NCBI GenBank assembly: GCA_963970005.1
Contig: CAXAMN010003559.1
Span: forward strand, 1 to 64,000
Source: Durusdinium trenchii
Taxonomy: Eukaryota > Sar > Dinophyceae > Suessiales > Symbiodiniaceae
Length of the DNA stretch: 64,000 bases
Reading direction: 5' to 3'
A model generated the notes under the pieces. That model made no database searches. It was given only the letters and a program-made list of their open reading frames with translations, and was not told where the DNA came from. Every line of letters begins with the position of its first letter. Position 1 is the stretch's first letter. A program made the position numbers and the translations under genes. Below, in pieces: positions 1 through 11,100 of this stretch.

Positions 1-1201
1 ACTGAGTCCCAAAGTATTGAACCAGTTCACTAAGCTCTTGTGGGGGGCTCAATGGTTGTCCATGACCATCAAACATGTGAATTCGCTGGTACCGTTGCTT
101 GGGACAGAGCGTGCGGATTCGTCGAAAGAAGTCAAATGACTGGTGCTTCATGGCCAAGTCAGCACCTTCCCGGAGGAAGTTTTCGAGTTTGGTCCGTTTA
201 TTGATCCGGCTATACTTTCTGATTTGTTTATGCAAAGTACGATAGCGAGTCAATTTGCACCAACCCTGAAACACGGACTTGAGACAACAATTCGGCAAGG
301 CCAGGACAGCCTTCCGTGCTAGCCACATCTGGGCACTGAGTGATCGAAAGACAGGATCCACCTGGGTCTGTCGTTTGACTGACGGGAAACATTGCTTACA
401 CAATTGTACAAGACTTCGTTCCAATGCCAGATTATTATCGATCGGTGATGACTGAACTGCTGTGGTAGCAATGGCCTGTCGTGCCTGAGTCAGGAAGGTG
501 TCCCATTGCGGTGTTTGCTGAGTCCAGGCCTGTCGAAGGCGGAACCGGTTGATGCCTTCATGGTGTTTGGGATTGGGAGTTGGGTACCATTTGGACAAAT
601 GGAAGCTCAATGGATAGTGGCGTGGGCCTTGATTGCCAAACAAAAAGTCGAAGTCAGGGTGATGCTTCGGTTGCATTCGGCTCCAGGAAATCTGGTCCTT
701 GCGCATCAACACGAAATCGATTCGAGTATTATGATTACCATGCACGAACGTGGGATGGAATACCCTAGTGTGAATAGCTGCCATGCGGTTATCCTGAACT
801 AGTGCGCGAAACTGGTCCCGATCAATTTGAGCAGCTTTGGCATACTTGGGATCCTTGGTGAAAATATGCTGACCATCAAAATCAAGTGGTGTGTTATAAT
901 CACCGCCTAATACCAGAAGATTCCGTGTTGGGGTATGGTTGATGCAATTACGAAGGCAATCCCAAACTCTTTGGCGTTCGTTCAACAATTGCGAAACGTT
1001 CCCGCCTGAGTTCCATGCATGTTGATAGATGGCATATATGTCGTGAGGGCGGTACAAGTGCAATCTCACCTGCATGATCCTGCCGGGGATGTGGTGTGCA
1101 ACCGAGATGGCTTCTCGTGAGATCAGGGCTGCACGAATCATCACGAGAACTGAAGCATACCGATCAGCCCATGTAACACATGCCATTGAGGGGTACTCCA
1201 T
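1..1201 (-). CDS. LINE ORF2-like EEP endonuclease C-terminal half plus pre-RT linker (partial)
   Basis: One frame stays open for about 400 codons from an ATG at 1201 to the window edge, with no stop. Early residues (YASVLVMIRAALISRE) match the beta-strand after the catalytic Glu of EEP nucleases. The motif GGDYN at 893-907 corresponds to the GDFN catalytic/metal site, and RIDFVLMR (its Asp codon at 716-718) to the strand before the terminal catalytic His region. The next 200 or so residues are basic, with Trp/Arg-rich segments, and match the spacer between endonuclease and RT in LINE proteins. The ATG at 1201 is probably not a native start, because the preceding part of the domain continues upstream in another frame. 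The protein would nick target DNA to prime reverse transcription. Confidence 0.8.
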   Translation of the reverse strand, partial: MEYPSMACVTWADRYASVLVMIRAALISREAISVAHHIPGRIMQVRLHLYRPHDIYAIYQHAWNSGGNVSQLLNERQRVWDCLRNCINHTPTRNLLVLGGDYNTPLDFDGQHIFTKDPKYAKAAQIDRDQFRALVQDNRMAAIHTRVFHPTFVHGNHNTRIDFVLMRKDQISWSRMQPKHHPDFDFLFGNQGPRHYPLSFHLSKWYPTPNPKHHEGINRFRLRQAWTQQTPQWDTFLTQARQAIATTAVQSSPIDNNLALERSLVQLCKQCFPSVKRQTQVDPVFRSLSAQMWLARKAVLALPNCCLKSVFQGWCKLTRYRTLHKQIRKYSRINKRTKLENFLREGADLAMKHQSFDFFRRIRTLCPKQRYQRIHMFDGHGQPLSPPQELSELVQYFGTQ

Positions 1202-1403
1202 TCACTTGTCATTCCCCATCCCGTTTCCTGGGCGATAATGATGTCATATGGTGATCGATCACACCAGGCAAGCCAGCTGGGGCCAGCTGGGATAGTGCAG
1301 CGATCTTGAAGCATTCCACTGTAGCACTTGCAGATGGCCTAATGCGGGAGGGGTCGGATTGGATACCCGAGGGCAGGGGAGCTGTCGACGACGCTGTGCC
1401 CAT
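1..1403 (-). mobile_element. Degenerate LINE (non-LTR retrotransposon) fragment, cut by left edge
   Basis: The minus strand encodes an endonuclease/exonuclease/phosphatase (EEP) type endonuclease spread over two or three frames, then linker sequence that would lead into a reverse transcriptase beyond the window edge. The N-terminal strand motif (VECFKIAALSQLAP) lies in one frame near 1270-1340. The catalytic-Glu block DIIIAQETGWG (QET at 1222-1230) is in a second frame. From about position 1165 onward the third frame carries the rest. The frame changes near 1270 and 1165 mean the copy is probably dead. EEP plus RT is the layout of LINE ORF2 proteins; the RT itself is not in the window. The upstream stretch to about 1918 may be 5' element sequence but shows no domain I recognise. 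Confidence 0.8.
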
Positions 1404-1874
1404 AGCTAGCGTATTCGAAAGGGCACCTGTGCTAGGTAGAAGGCTTTATTGCGATACATGGCTAATCCGTGATCCAAGGATCGAAAACATGTTCGAGTAT
1501 ACGATCGTTCTAATCGGTTGCACCGATTCCGAGACTAGACGAAGGCTAAGCCAGCTGTTGTCCATGCCTCGTGGTGATGTTTCGCCCGAGGTGGTAGAAT
1601 ATCATGGACATGAATCGGGTTCACGCGCTCTCCTGAGGCGGGAGAGACAACCCTCACGCCCGGGATGGTGGGTACAAGCATAAAAGGCTCATTTCGGTCC
1701 ATCCCGCCTAGACTTAAGACCAGGCTTTGCAAATCTATGAAGTTCAAAAGAATAAGGAGCGAAAAAGTGGGGCTAAGCATGCTACGGATATTCACAAGCA
1801 ACGCATGGCACGAAAGTGGAAAAAAAAAAACCACGCCCGACGTTCCCTTTCTTAATCTGCAAATGGCGCTTTCA
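1404..1874. other. Unassigned stretch next to the LINE
   Basis: Open frames exist on both strands (about 125 codons each, at 1306-1683 plus and 1535-1918 minus) but neither shows a domain. The minus-strand frame ends in a Pro/His-rich segment just upstream of the endonuclease and could be a LINE leader remnant. Nothing firmer can be said. Confidence 0.3.
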
Positions 1875-2215
1875 ACTACTAATAATTTAATAAAATATTT
1901 TATCCAAAAAAATATCATAAATAAAATAAATCAATTATATATAAATATCAATATAAATTATAAATAATTGTATATTATTATCAAAAATACATTATATAAT
2001 ATCAATCAATATAATTTCTTCAATACAAATAATTTTAATATCAATTATATAAATAAAATATATATTTAAACAAACAATTATTACCAATTCATCAAATATA
2101 CAAAATATATTCATATATTTTAATTAATAATAATCAATAAATAAATACGATATATTTTTACATCTTTAATTTATATTTATATAATTAATATTTATATAAT
2201 TAAAAAATACGAATT
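1875..2215. repeat. AT-rich island
   Basis: About 340 bp made almost only of A and T, with many short palindromic AATTATATAA-like words and runs such as ATAAATAAAATA, in a neighbourhood of clearly mixed composition. The left boundary is sharp, just after a C/G-containing stretch at 1830-1870. No tandem period is obvious. It could be an AT-rich spacer, a scaffold-attachment-like region or organelle-derived DNA; no gene is visible. Confidence 0.7.
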
Positions 2216-2399
2216 CCAAATCCTAAATTGCATAAATAATTCAAATCCATTTATTCCACGTGCCTTCAAGCTTAGACATTTATGTTTTGGTAAAAATCTT
2301 CGAATAATAGATATTACAATCCTCTTGGTCCGCAACCTCTTAAAACCAATTTTCCCGCGAAGAACCTTACAACCCAACTTCATGCCAAATTCCTAACCT

Positions 2400-2900
2400 T
2401 CAGTGTTATTTTGCGCACTTTTGTGCCAAACTTTCCTGCTCCCAGAGAATGTTGAACTAAAAAGCACTCCTCTTCACCTCAGTATTCTTTGAACTAATCC
2501 CGAATTCAATTGAACTTAGAAATCATCTTTGTCTAAATCTCTTTCAACATCTTTGCATTACCGCCCTCTTCTTTGCACCAAAAATACATTGAAGCTATCT
2601 TCACTGAATCCAAGTTTGGTTGAACCTTGAAGCCCATGTCGCCCCATATTTTTTGCATACAAAAACGGTTGAACACATCTTCACCCCCAAAGCCTTTTGA
2701 ACCATTTCAAGTCTTGTTGTCGGTAAACGTCTTTAAACGTTTCTGCAATCCAAGCCTCCGCATCTCCAACTTCTTAAAAACAATCTTCACACCAAGCACC
2801 TCGAAACCCATATACGCAGCAAGGTCCTTTGAACCATCACGTCCATATTGCCCCTCAATTGATTGAATCTATTGAACCAAAATGGGATCTCGACCCCACA
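2400..2900. repeat. Diffuse TTGAAC-word region
   Basis: The heptamer family TTGAACC/TTGAACA/TTGAACT recurs about nine times between 2450 and 2880, at irregular 20-130 nt spacing, often followed by CATC or CTTGAAG. This looks like a very diverged tandem or dispersed repeat. The open frame at 2627-2866 has no recognisable domain and is probably not a gene. Confidence 0.3.
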
Positions 2901-3179
2901 GTTCTAGGAACATCTTTTCAGCCGACATATTGATCCTAGGTTTGTTTCAACCTTCAAGTCTCTCTTGTCGCAAAGCCACAGTTTGTGCGGGGGGGACCGG
3001 TGGCCAACCCGAACATAAAGGGCGAGAGTACAAACCCTGCCAGGAAGGTATTGAATACATTCATCATTGGCTCTGTTCTTATTCTGTTGGTAATTCAATA
3101 CAACAAATAATCTGCCTTATATAAAAATGTTCAGCGCCGCATGACAGTCTCTGACTCAAAACAACATCTCAATTAGCCG

Positions 3180-3709
3180 ATATTCATATATAATATGTAT
3201 GGTGGTTGTCCAATATTATTGTTTGTTGAAACGGCCATTCTTCGCGAAAACAAAAATAACATTCGCGAAACTTTCGCGAACCCTGTGTTTTTCTTTCGCG
3301 GGGGTTCACCATCTCTTGAAACCATTAAACCTTGTAGGGACTCGATTTCTAAATACAAGTGCACGGAGTGTTTTTGGTTCAGCAGGAGGATGCTACAGAC
3401 AGGAAGCTGGTGTTGGAGCAAAATTTCGTTGGCACATGTTTTCCTACATGTCTATCCATGGTGCAGTGCTACCACTCAAGCCGAGGATGCCTATAGCTTC
3501 TTCGTGCGCTGTTCTACCATAATGAAAAAACAAGCATACAAAAAAAAGGAACTGGAATAAACATACTTTCGCGAATCTTTCGCGAAAAAAGATTAACATC
3601 CGCGAACTCGAAAAAAGAACTTTCGCGAGACCCACGATCATGTCATCCAAGGCTCTCGACATTAAAAACCCTTACAAGGACCTTTTGGATAACTCCCATA
3701 TATGAATAT
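3180..3709. mobile_element. Inverted-repeat-bounded segment rich in TTCGCGAA palindromes (MITE-like?)
   Basis: A perfect 12-bp inverted repeat (ATATTCATATAT at 3180-3191 and its complement at 3698-3709) brackets about 530 bp. Inside, the palindromic word TTCGCGAA or a close variant occurs around 3241, 3262, 3271, 3295, 3568, 3577, 3600 and 3621, in two clusters. The two clusters are related direct copies: each reads CGCGAAAA, then AACATYCGCGAA, then CTTTCGCGA. The AT-rich inverted repeat could be chance. Three overlapping open frames cross the segment and none has a recognisable domain. Confidence 0.4.
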
Positions 3710-5193
3710 TTATCTATCCGTCTCTGTATGTATTAGTTTAATCACCTGCTTTATCATCGAAACAAGCTACTATCCTAATCTCAACATGATTCGTCGCTGC
3801 TAACTGGCTTTGGACTATCTTGCCTTTGGCAATTCTCCAAATGTTGGTTGGTTGCCTTTGGCAAATTCGCTGCTAGAGAGTGGGATATGACAACACTAAG
3901 CATAAAATCGATTTAGACAAAGGAGACCCCATGGGCCAACTTTGCCATTGTAGCTCCATCACTGATGTTCTAGCAAGCAAAAGTATGAACATCTTAGACT
4001 CTTAGATCATCTTAGTACATTAAAACATGGTTTTGAGAACTCAGTTGATCAAAGCCGTTGGTTGAGGTTCAAGTCAGCTTGGCACACGTTCGTTCCTGAG
4101 ACATTAAGGAACCGCAGGCGTTTCACTTCTCGGTCGTTGGTCGGAACAAATTGAAAATGGCTCGGCTTCGGGGCGGCTCAGAAGCGGATGCTGACCATAC
4201 CATCTCTAATCACGAATTGTCCGACCTTGCAAGCTCGGCCAAAACGAGTTGATCGCAAACGCGAAATGCATTGAGATGGATCGAGTCTTCCGGCATTCAA
4301 TGGCCGTCTATTCTCATTGCCTTTTGGGGCGCTGCTAGCTCGCGTGCATGTGGAATTGTCTTAATTTGGCCACAAAGGCATGCTAGGACCAAGGCTGCGT
4401 GTGGGAATCTGTGGGGTCACAAATTAGCCTGTGTTGGTTGAGGTGTCCAATACCAACGACAACTGCCTTCCCCCAAAAATGGATAAAAATGGCTGGACCT
4501 CACATGGTCAACATGTCCCAGCCGATTATCAGCTTAACAAACAGACTCGTACAGTAGCCCCAATCGTCCCAGCTTGGAGGAATACCTAGAGTCCCTAGAG
4601 CCTCAACACACAAGGAACGTGAGAACTACAAATAGGTCACATACAAGACGCAATAGCTTGTAAGCAGGTATTGGATGAGATGATCGAAGAACCTGCGTGA
4701 ACCAGCTTTACAAGAACCCCAAAAAGGAAATTGCCGGATGTGAGAGGATTGTGACAACCACACAAATCCGCTCAACTCCAAGAACCCTTGATTCCAACCT
4801 GATGCGATTCATCTCCTATATAGTAGTGCAATCAATAGCATGGCCTTTGATCAAGTTGACTCCATCCACTAAGAACTTGAATTCGTTTTCACCGGGTTCG
4901 GTGCGACTATGCCTCACGGTTCATTCAAATCTTTTGCAACCGAAAGAACCCTGACCTTCAATCAGCACAATGCTGTGGCTCCGAACGAGCTGGGATATCT
5001 CAGGATCTGCGAAGCCTTGGCATTTTGGCATCCTCAATAAACTGCTAGATCCTACTGAGAAAAGGCTACTTCTCTCTTCTTATAGATCCTCAAGTTCCAA
5101 CATAGTCTTACAAATGGTTGACAAACCGAGGACAAACGAAATTGAATGTTTTTCTGTGGCAATGTCTGTTGACTGGGAAAAGTTTCTTCTCGA
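3710..5193. other. No gene recognised
   Basis: Mixed-composition DNA. The only open frames (for example 4697-4954 plus) lack domains, hydrophobic segments or repeats. I see no RNA gene or mobile element in it. Confidence 0.5.
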
Positions 5194-5858
5194 CTACACT
5201 GGCGTGCGGAGTTGCCCGTAAAGAACCAGTGGATAGATACGACGAAAGGCACGGCCATGCCTGCGACACTTGATCGGCCGACCAGCTCTGAACTCCCAAA
5301 TATAAGGGCTGAAGCAAGGACAGTCAAATGATTGATCTAGAAGCTGGAGACATCTGAATCCATACACCATCTTCGATTTCGCTGCCTGAACGTGGCTCAG
5401 CGCTCGGCGTAAAGTCGCATCCTCCAGAAGAAAGCTATTTGCACGGACCCGAGCCTCGGCGAAGGTCCATGGCAGTCCATGCAGGATCGAGACTCTACCC
5501 AGGCCTATGGAGGCCTGTGGCATTGGCAGAACAATTTGCAAACAAATTGTTTTCCACGCTTTCTTCAAGAGGAAGCGGGATGTATCAAGCAACATCCCAG
5601 AATGACGAGGCACTGCTCCGTATGCTTTCTTCCACCCATTTTGCCAACACTGTCGCGGAGATTGTCACGTGGATCGAGGGGGGGTTGTATTGCAAGTTGG
5701 AATTCGTGGAGGGGGGCGGAGGTGACCCGTTATCCATAAGGGAAGTCCTTGCACCCGCCAGCGGCCTCCAAGCTTTCCACATCCGAAAGAGCTTCACGGA
5801 AGTCCTGCTGACAGCATTAACCGGAAACGGACATGCAATTCCGTTGGTTCTTGTTTAA
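5194..5858. other. Region of overlapping open frames, strand uncertain
   Basis: A 139-codon frame on the minus strand (5194-5613) and another of 139 codons on the plus strand (5439-5858) overlap in antisense. Neither contains a motif I recognise. The plus product ends in a stretch with ordinary globular composition (EALLRMLSSTHFANTVAEIV), so it could be an exon. At most one of the two is likely real. It is followed by a short (TA)n tract at about 5870-5893. Confidence 0.25.
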
Positions 5859-6285
5859 CTTGCACAGAATTATATATAATATATATATATATGTGGAGCA
5901 GCTGGCCAAAAAAGAGCAAGCAAAGCTGTCAGCACCAATCGGCGCGTCAACTACTAACTAGTAAGTACTGCTAGGGAGGAATGGATGAGGCTGGACGGCG
6001 CCCAAAAACAACCCTTGCAGCGTTCGAGTTCCTGCTGCAGTCCAATGTACAGTGCAAAAGCATCAGGAGTCAAAGAACGCTGCCTAATTGAAAACAGGAT
6101 TTTCTAGGTGGCTCTACCATGGAGCCTATAGAGAGTGGTGGAGATAAACTCTGGATCACAGGAGGCTTCCGTCAGCTGCTTGGGGGCAATTACCACCCAA
6201 GCCCCCCAGAGCATGATGCTCTCTCAAACCCCTTGAACGTGCTGCATGCAAAGCGAGGGCTTGCAAGGCCGGCCATCGTCCTCCT

Positions 6286-6637
6286 CTAAAGCGTTGTTAC
6301 TCTCGTCCTGTCATGGTGGCGAGCTGAAAGCTCACGTGCAATGGTGATGCAAAACTTCACGTTGTTAGTCAAATATTGTATTTGCAACAACTGTTTGCCT
6401 GCTGCCTCTGCTTCAATTGCGGGAAAGCTGTCCCTCTGATTAAGAGTGACACGACAGTCTCCAACAATGCCAAACTTTTGCTGATGAAGCAGTGCTGAAC
6501 AAACTGCAAGAATTACATCCTTCGAGGCCATGTTTTAATGCGAAACACCTGGAGCATTTCAATATTTTCATTACGTTCGAGTTAAGTAGCTTCAACAAGC
6601 GCTTGTTTGCCTGTTCCTCTGTAGCCAAACTCCCCAC
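6286..6637 (-). CDS. Hypothetical protein fragment(s)
   Basis: Two overlapping minus-strand frames (6440-6637 and 6286-6531) each have protein-like composition. The second reads as a soluble alpha/beta-like segment (VILAVCSALLHQQKFGIVGD, then a Glu/Ala-rich helix). No family is recognised. They could be two exons or one gene with a frameshift, and both could equally be chance. A further minus frame at 6755-6985 is similar in quality. Confidence 0.25.
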
Positions 6638-7566
6638 GTCCTGAGGGGGGTCTTCACCCTAAGGATCCGGTCCCTGAGGGCCCAACCCCCCTACTGACAA
6701 AGGTCCAAGCTTTCTGAGAAGGTCTGTATATAGATTGATTGCCGATCTACATTCCTATGCACCAACAAATGCCCTTGGGATCATGGGGCAAGCTTTTGCC
6801 GGCCTGCCTGAAATCTTAAAGGAAGCACATCTGGCTGTTGATTTGCGCACTGTCTCTTGATTTGCAATAGCGCAGCCGCACAGAAACAGAACTTCTTCGC
6901 CCCCAGCCTCCCTGACAGACTCTGATGGCTCATCAATGGGCTTCCATTTTTGCAAAACCTGCCTGAATCTAGAGCGGCCAACCAATCTTTGGACGTCCCT
7001 GCATGTGGTTCCTTTTCAGTAGATTCTGCAAAGAATGATAGGTAACTAATGAAGATTTTGTGTTCATTTCACTATATGTATATTAAAAAAAGTAGTTAAT
7101 TTTGACATATATATATATATGGATGTTATAATTATACTATATATTTTATACAGTATTTCATACAATATATTGTATCAGCGTAATTATCAGAGAAACTACG
7201 CGCATGATCTTATATCATTTCATGCCTGGCATGTACTTAGGGTTTTGGTTGCGTTTACATTCTCTCCGTGATGTTGGATAGCAATGCTTTGGGATGTGTT
7301 CACTATGATACACTGTGCTTGCCCCATCTGTACCCATACCTTCTCTCCACCCACTGGAATCTTCGTTCCTGAGAGCATCAGCTCTTCGAAGCTCCCCACG
7401 TCACCTTATCCCCGCATTCAGTTGGTGCCCATGAAACCTCACGAAACCGCAGTCTGGTGGACCAGGGGTGGATTCGCCCATTCGCCCGACCTAACTTCTC
7501 TGCCGTGTCTGCAGCCATACCCAAAATCTGCTTCTTGTGCCCTTGATCCAGAGGGGTAAATTCCGG

Positions 7567-7707
7567 CTATGGACTCCGCCTCTTCAATCTGGGACGGCAG
7601 CACAGAATCAGGGTGGTGAGGGCACCCAAAACCAGCGCCAAAATGAAAGGCTTCAGCAGGAAGTCCTGTGAAAGAACCCACTGAAAGAAGCGAGCAATAT
7701 TCGACAT
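7567..7707 (-). CDS. Small single-pass membrane ORF (46 codons), possibly an exon
   Basis: Starts at an ATG (7705-7707) and ends at TAG (7567-7569). Residues 18-37 form a clean hydrophobic segment (LLKPFILALVLGALTTLILC) followed by a basic run (RPRLKRR), a membrane span with a positive-inside tail. The same frame continues past the TAG to about 7390 with soluble, Lys/Arg-rich sequence, so the stop may be a mutation or lie near an exon border. It sits directly downstream of the signal-anchor-like frame at 7725-8108 on the same strand but in a different frame, so the two could be exons of one membrane protein gene. No family recognised. Confidence 0.35.
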   Translation of the reverse strand: MSNIARFFQWVLSQDFLLKPFILALVLGALTTLILCCRPRLKRRSP

Positions 7708-7724
7708 CACTAGCCCCGGCTCAT

Positions 7725-8108
7725 CTAAACAGCAACATGTCCTGCACCAACGTCACCACAAGGCTCTCGAACCAACTTGTTGCACTCTCTTGTGAGACGT
7801 TGGCCAAAAAGAGCCAAATGTAGAGCTGACAATAACAGAAGTACCTTGGTACTTCTTGCGGTGCTTGATGCCATACCCCACAGCTCCGGGACGAGAGGGA
7901 GCTGAGGATCCGAATGAGTTTGGCGGGATCTGAAGGCTTTTGGATTCACCAAATCCAGCAGTTGGAAGTCTTTGCTTTGATAATCAGTGTCTTCTGCATC
8001 CAAATCAATCTGGCCCGGTGCTTTGCCGGATTCCGTTATTTTAACTTCAAATGCCCAAACAAAGGAGATTGTGGTCTTCGAACCAGCAATCTTCACACCT
8101 AACACCAT
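7725..8108 (-). CDS. Hypothetical protein with internal signal-anchor-like segment
   Basis: A 127-codon frame. The first 75 residues are soluble and Asp/Lys-rich. From residue 79 (a Met) comes a typical signal-peptide layout: a short basic lead (MASSTARSTK), a hydrophobic core (VLLLLSALHLALFG), then a polar region with two Cys. Translation could begin at that internal Met, in which case the product is secreted or membrane-bound. The neighbour at 7567-7707 encodes a membrane span on the same strand. Function unknown. Confidence 0.3.
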   Translation of the reverse strand: MVLGVKIAGSKTTISFVWAFEVKITESGKAPGQIDLDAEDTDYQSKDFQLLDLVNPKAFRSRQTHSDPQLPLVPELWGMASSTARSTKVLLLLSALHLALFGQRLTRECNKLVREPCGDVGAGHVAV

Positions 8109-11100
8109 GTTACTATGTTATTATTGGCTCCAATTCTCAAAGCTGTCTTTTCGGACTCCATCCGCATGCTAATGGCATAGCCGTCTGCGCATTTCCATAT
8201 GTACTTACTTCCTCTTGCACAGTCATCTTCCCTGAGATCCCTCAAAATAGGAAATCCAACCAACAGTTTGGCAGTTCGGCCCCTTTGTTGCCGTGGATCA
8301 CAAAGAAATTAGGCTCAGACTAGAGCCGGTTCTGTGGCTCGAAATATAACACCGTATTTTACTTGTCAGATTCAAGCAAATGTCATATTACCAAGTACTC
8401 CCTGAGTGACTGCAGTAGCTTTCTGGTTCCAAGACGTACCCTGCAAAAGCAATGACTGCAAAGCCAACCACGAATCACCCACATCCAAGACACGATATGG
8501 CCAAAATCCAGAAGACCATTGTCCTGTCAGGCACGAGCAGCATCACCCAATATCCACCGAGGTTCCAACACCATCTAAAGGGATCACATCTTAGCAATGT
8601 GACAATGTAATACCCACATTGAAATGGTGACCCTCCCATCATGAAGCTTCTGAAATCTCACACAGGTTCTTAATCCATCAAGTGAGCTCGCTACCCGCCG
8701 CATGTGTGTTCACGGCTTAGGCTTAGAAACCATAAACGTTCTCGCTCGGTAAGTTCGGGAAGCGAAACATGTAGGAGAGAACTGAGCGGCAACAAAAACT
8801 GAGCGGCAACAAAAACCTTTGGAGCGGATACCGACGCGAACAGTTGGGCGACCTCGTCGCAAGCGTCATGCAGTCGTGAAGCTCGTGAACAAGCAAGAAC
8901 CAGCAAAACACGCGTGAGACACAGGCCGAGTGCATTGCAAATGCGGGAGGTGCACCACTTGGGCTTTCTGATGTAGCGTGCGCTCCCCGCTCCCCCAACA
9001 AAGCTTTATATATACAAGTTCAAGCTTGAAACCCAAAAAGTACCATATGCCTGGGCCTACGCACACCATTGCTGCGCTCAGTGAAAGGAACAAACTGAGC
9101 CAGGCTTTCGATCACCAAAACTTGCCAGGATCCCGACAAGCAACCGAGTTGCAACCCCTGACAGAACGATTATTTTTACATGCAACAAAACCGTTGAATT
9201 CCTGGATCCAGCCTGAAGCGCCAACAACAGCGCTGCCGGCGCTTCATCCCAGCAGTCCAGCGGCGTCGCTCGACAACGCTCCGCCTGTGACTTGGTCATC
9301 CGCATGGGGCTGGAAAGGGTTTAGTGTGGGTGTCAAGTCAGAGTGAATGAACAGTCCCAATACAACCAGCCCATTTCGGGACTTCTTGGGAAAACAAAAA
9401 TACCTGGTTGTGCTTTTGGGGTTGATGCGTGCAACAGAATGAACTGCCCGCCTCTGGACTAAAAAGAAGACCAGGATGATGCCGTCCCCCAAGACTGCGG
9501 TTCCCTTGGCAAAAAGTTCTGAAGAGGTTGAATGAGCCAGGCGGCTTGTACGTTCAGGGTCAGTGAAGGGTGAAGGTGAACGGACGTTGTGAGTAGGCGT
9601 GGTGTAGACTTGCTGGGCACCTATTCAGCATGCGCCACCCAACCGCTGTTGATCGGAATGGAAACTTGGAGTTGAATTTAAATATATATCTTTTTGTTTT
9701 GCACGCAGCTTGTCCTGGCTGCAAAACAGCAAAACCTTTCTCCCTAGCTTCAAGGATGAAATTGAACAACCCTGTCTGGTTTAGCAAACGGGTGCTTGGA
9801 ATGTTCAACATTGTTCAATTCCGTTGCTTGCTCAATCCCCACATCTTCCGCTGAAACACCAAGCCAACCGTGGCGGTTTGCACCAGCTGGTCAAAGGGAT
9901 CCGTTGGCTCCACACATTCCTTACATTTCCGCTCAGAGAGGATCTTCTCAGGACAGACACTGTGGACCAAACGGACCAAGTACATAGAATCATTTCATAT
10001 TATTGTCTTGTTTATTGCATATTTTTCCTTCCACTCGTGCTTGCAGCTGTCTCATCAGCACATGCCTGGCGTCCGGGTCTGACTCAGGTGTGTGCTCAGT
10101 GGTGGAAAAGAACAGAGCACCCAGCGCGCCCGCGCTGATGATTTTCATGGCCTCAATAGAAAGCAACGAACATAGCACACCTTCTGTTGTCAAAGCAGGC
10201 ATCTGCATGCCTTTCAGTGACGAACCACACCTACAACAAAACGTGCCCGCCGCCCCTTGTCAAGAGCGATAGCCGTTTAGTCATTCTAAACAACTCCTGT
10301 CCACCACACTTAAAAAAACATGTAGGGCATTGCAGGGCTTCATACTGCCTTTGGTCCAAGCAGCGATCAACATCACGCGCACGGAGTGAGAGACCACTAC
10401 GCTGAAGCGAAGAACCTGATGTTGCGAGCCAGTATTGAAATTGCTCAGCTGTTCCTTTTTTATATCTGGGCTCAGCAGCCTTTAGCTAGGCATGGACCGC
10501 AGGGAAAAGAGCGCAAATGCGGCCAAAGCAATTGCTGCGAAGGAATTGTTCTGCTGCTCCTCCAGAAGTCTGCTCAGCTCTACTCTGTGGGTTCTTAGCA
10601 ATATGGGATGGACACCCTGAATGAATGTAAATTGATACTAAAAACAAACAAATACATTAGAAGGTTGGTGGAGAACCCCGCATCGCCTACATCCACCTAC
10701 GCTGTCAAAATCGTCTATGACCTACAACCAACTTTGACCTAAAAAGCATCTCAGGTCGTCGCTCGCTCCCCTCCCGTCCTGTCAGCTCAACTCCAACTTA
10801 GACCTGTTAGATCTCAATTTCTCTATATAACTTAGAGCACCTAACCCCGAACAGAAAAGCCACCTCTGCTCATTTTGAGTTTTGGAAAGCCACTTCTGTT
10901 CATTCTGTTCAACCTTCTCAGCAGGGTCAAGGATTTGGGATAGCGTTTCCATCAAACAAAGCGACCACGTCACAAACATTCAGGAGTCTCAAGACTCTAT
11001 CATGGCTTGGTGTGCGACTTCAATTCTTTTTCTCAAGTTCTCGCCCCACCAAAAACTGAACGATCCAGCAGTCGGAGAACCCCTCTCCGTTTGCGAGGCT

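Noticed and set aside
3195..3560. Two overlapping plus frames of 121 and 107 codons
   Set aside because: No domains; they lie across the TTCGCGAA repeat segment and both depend on the same repeat words.
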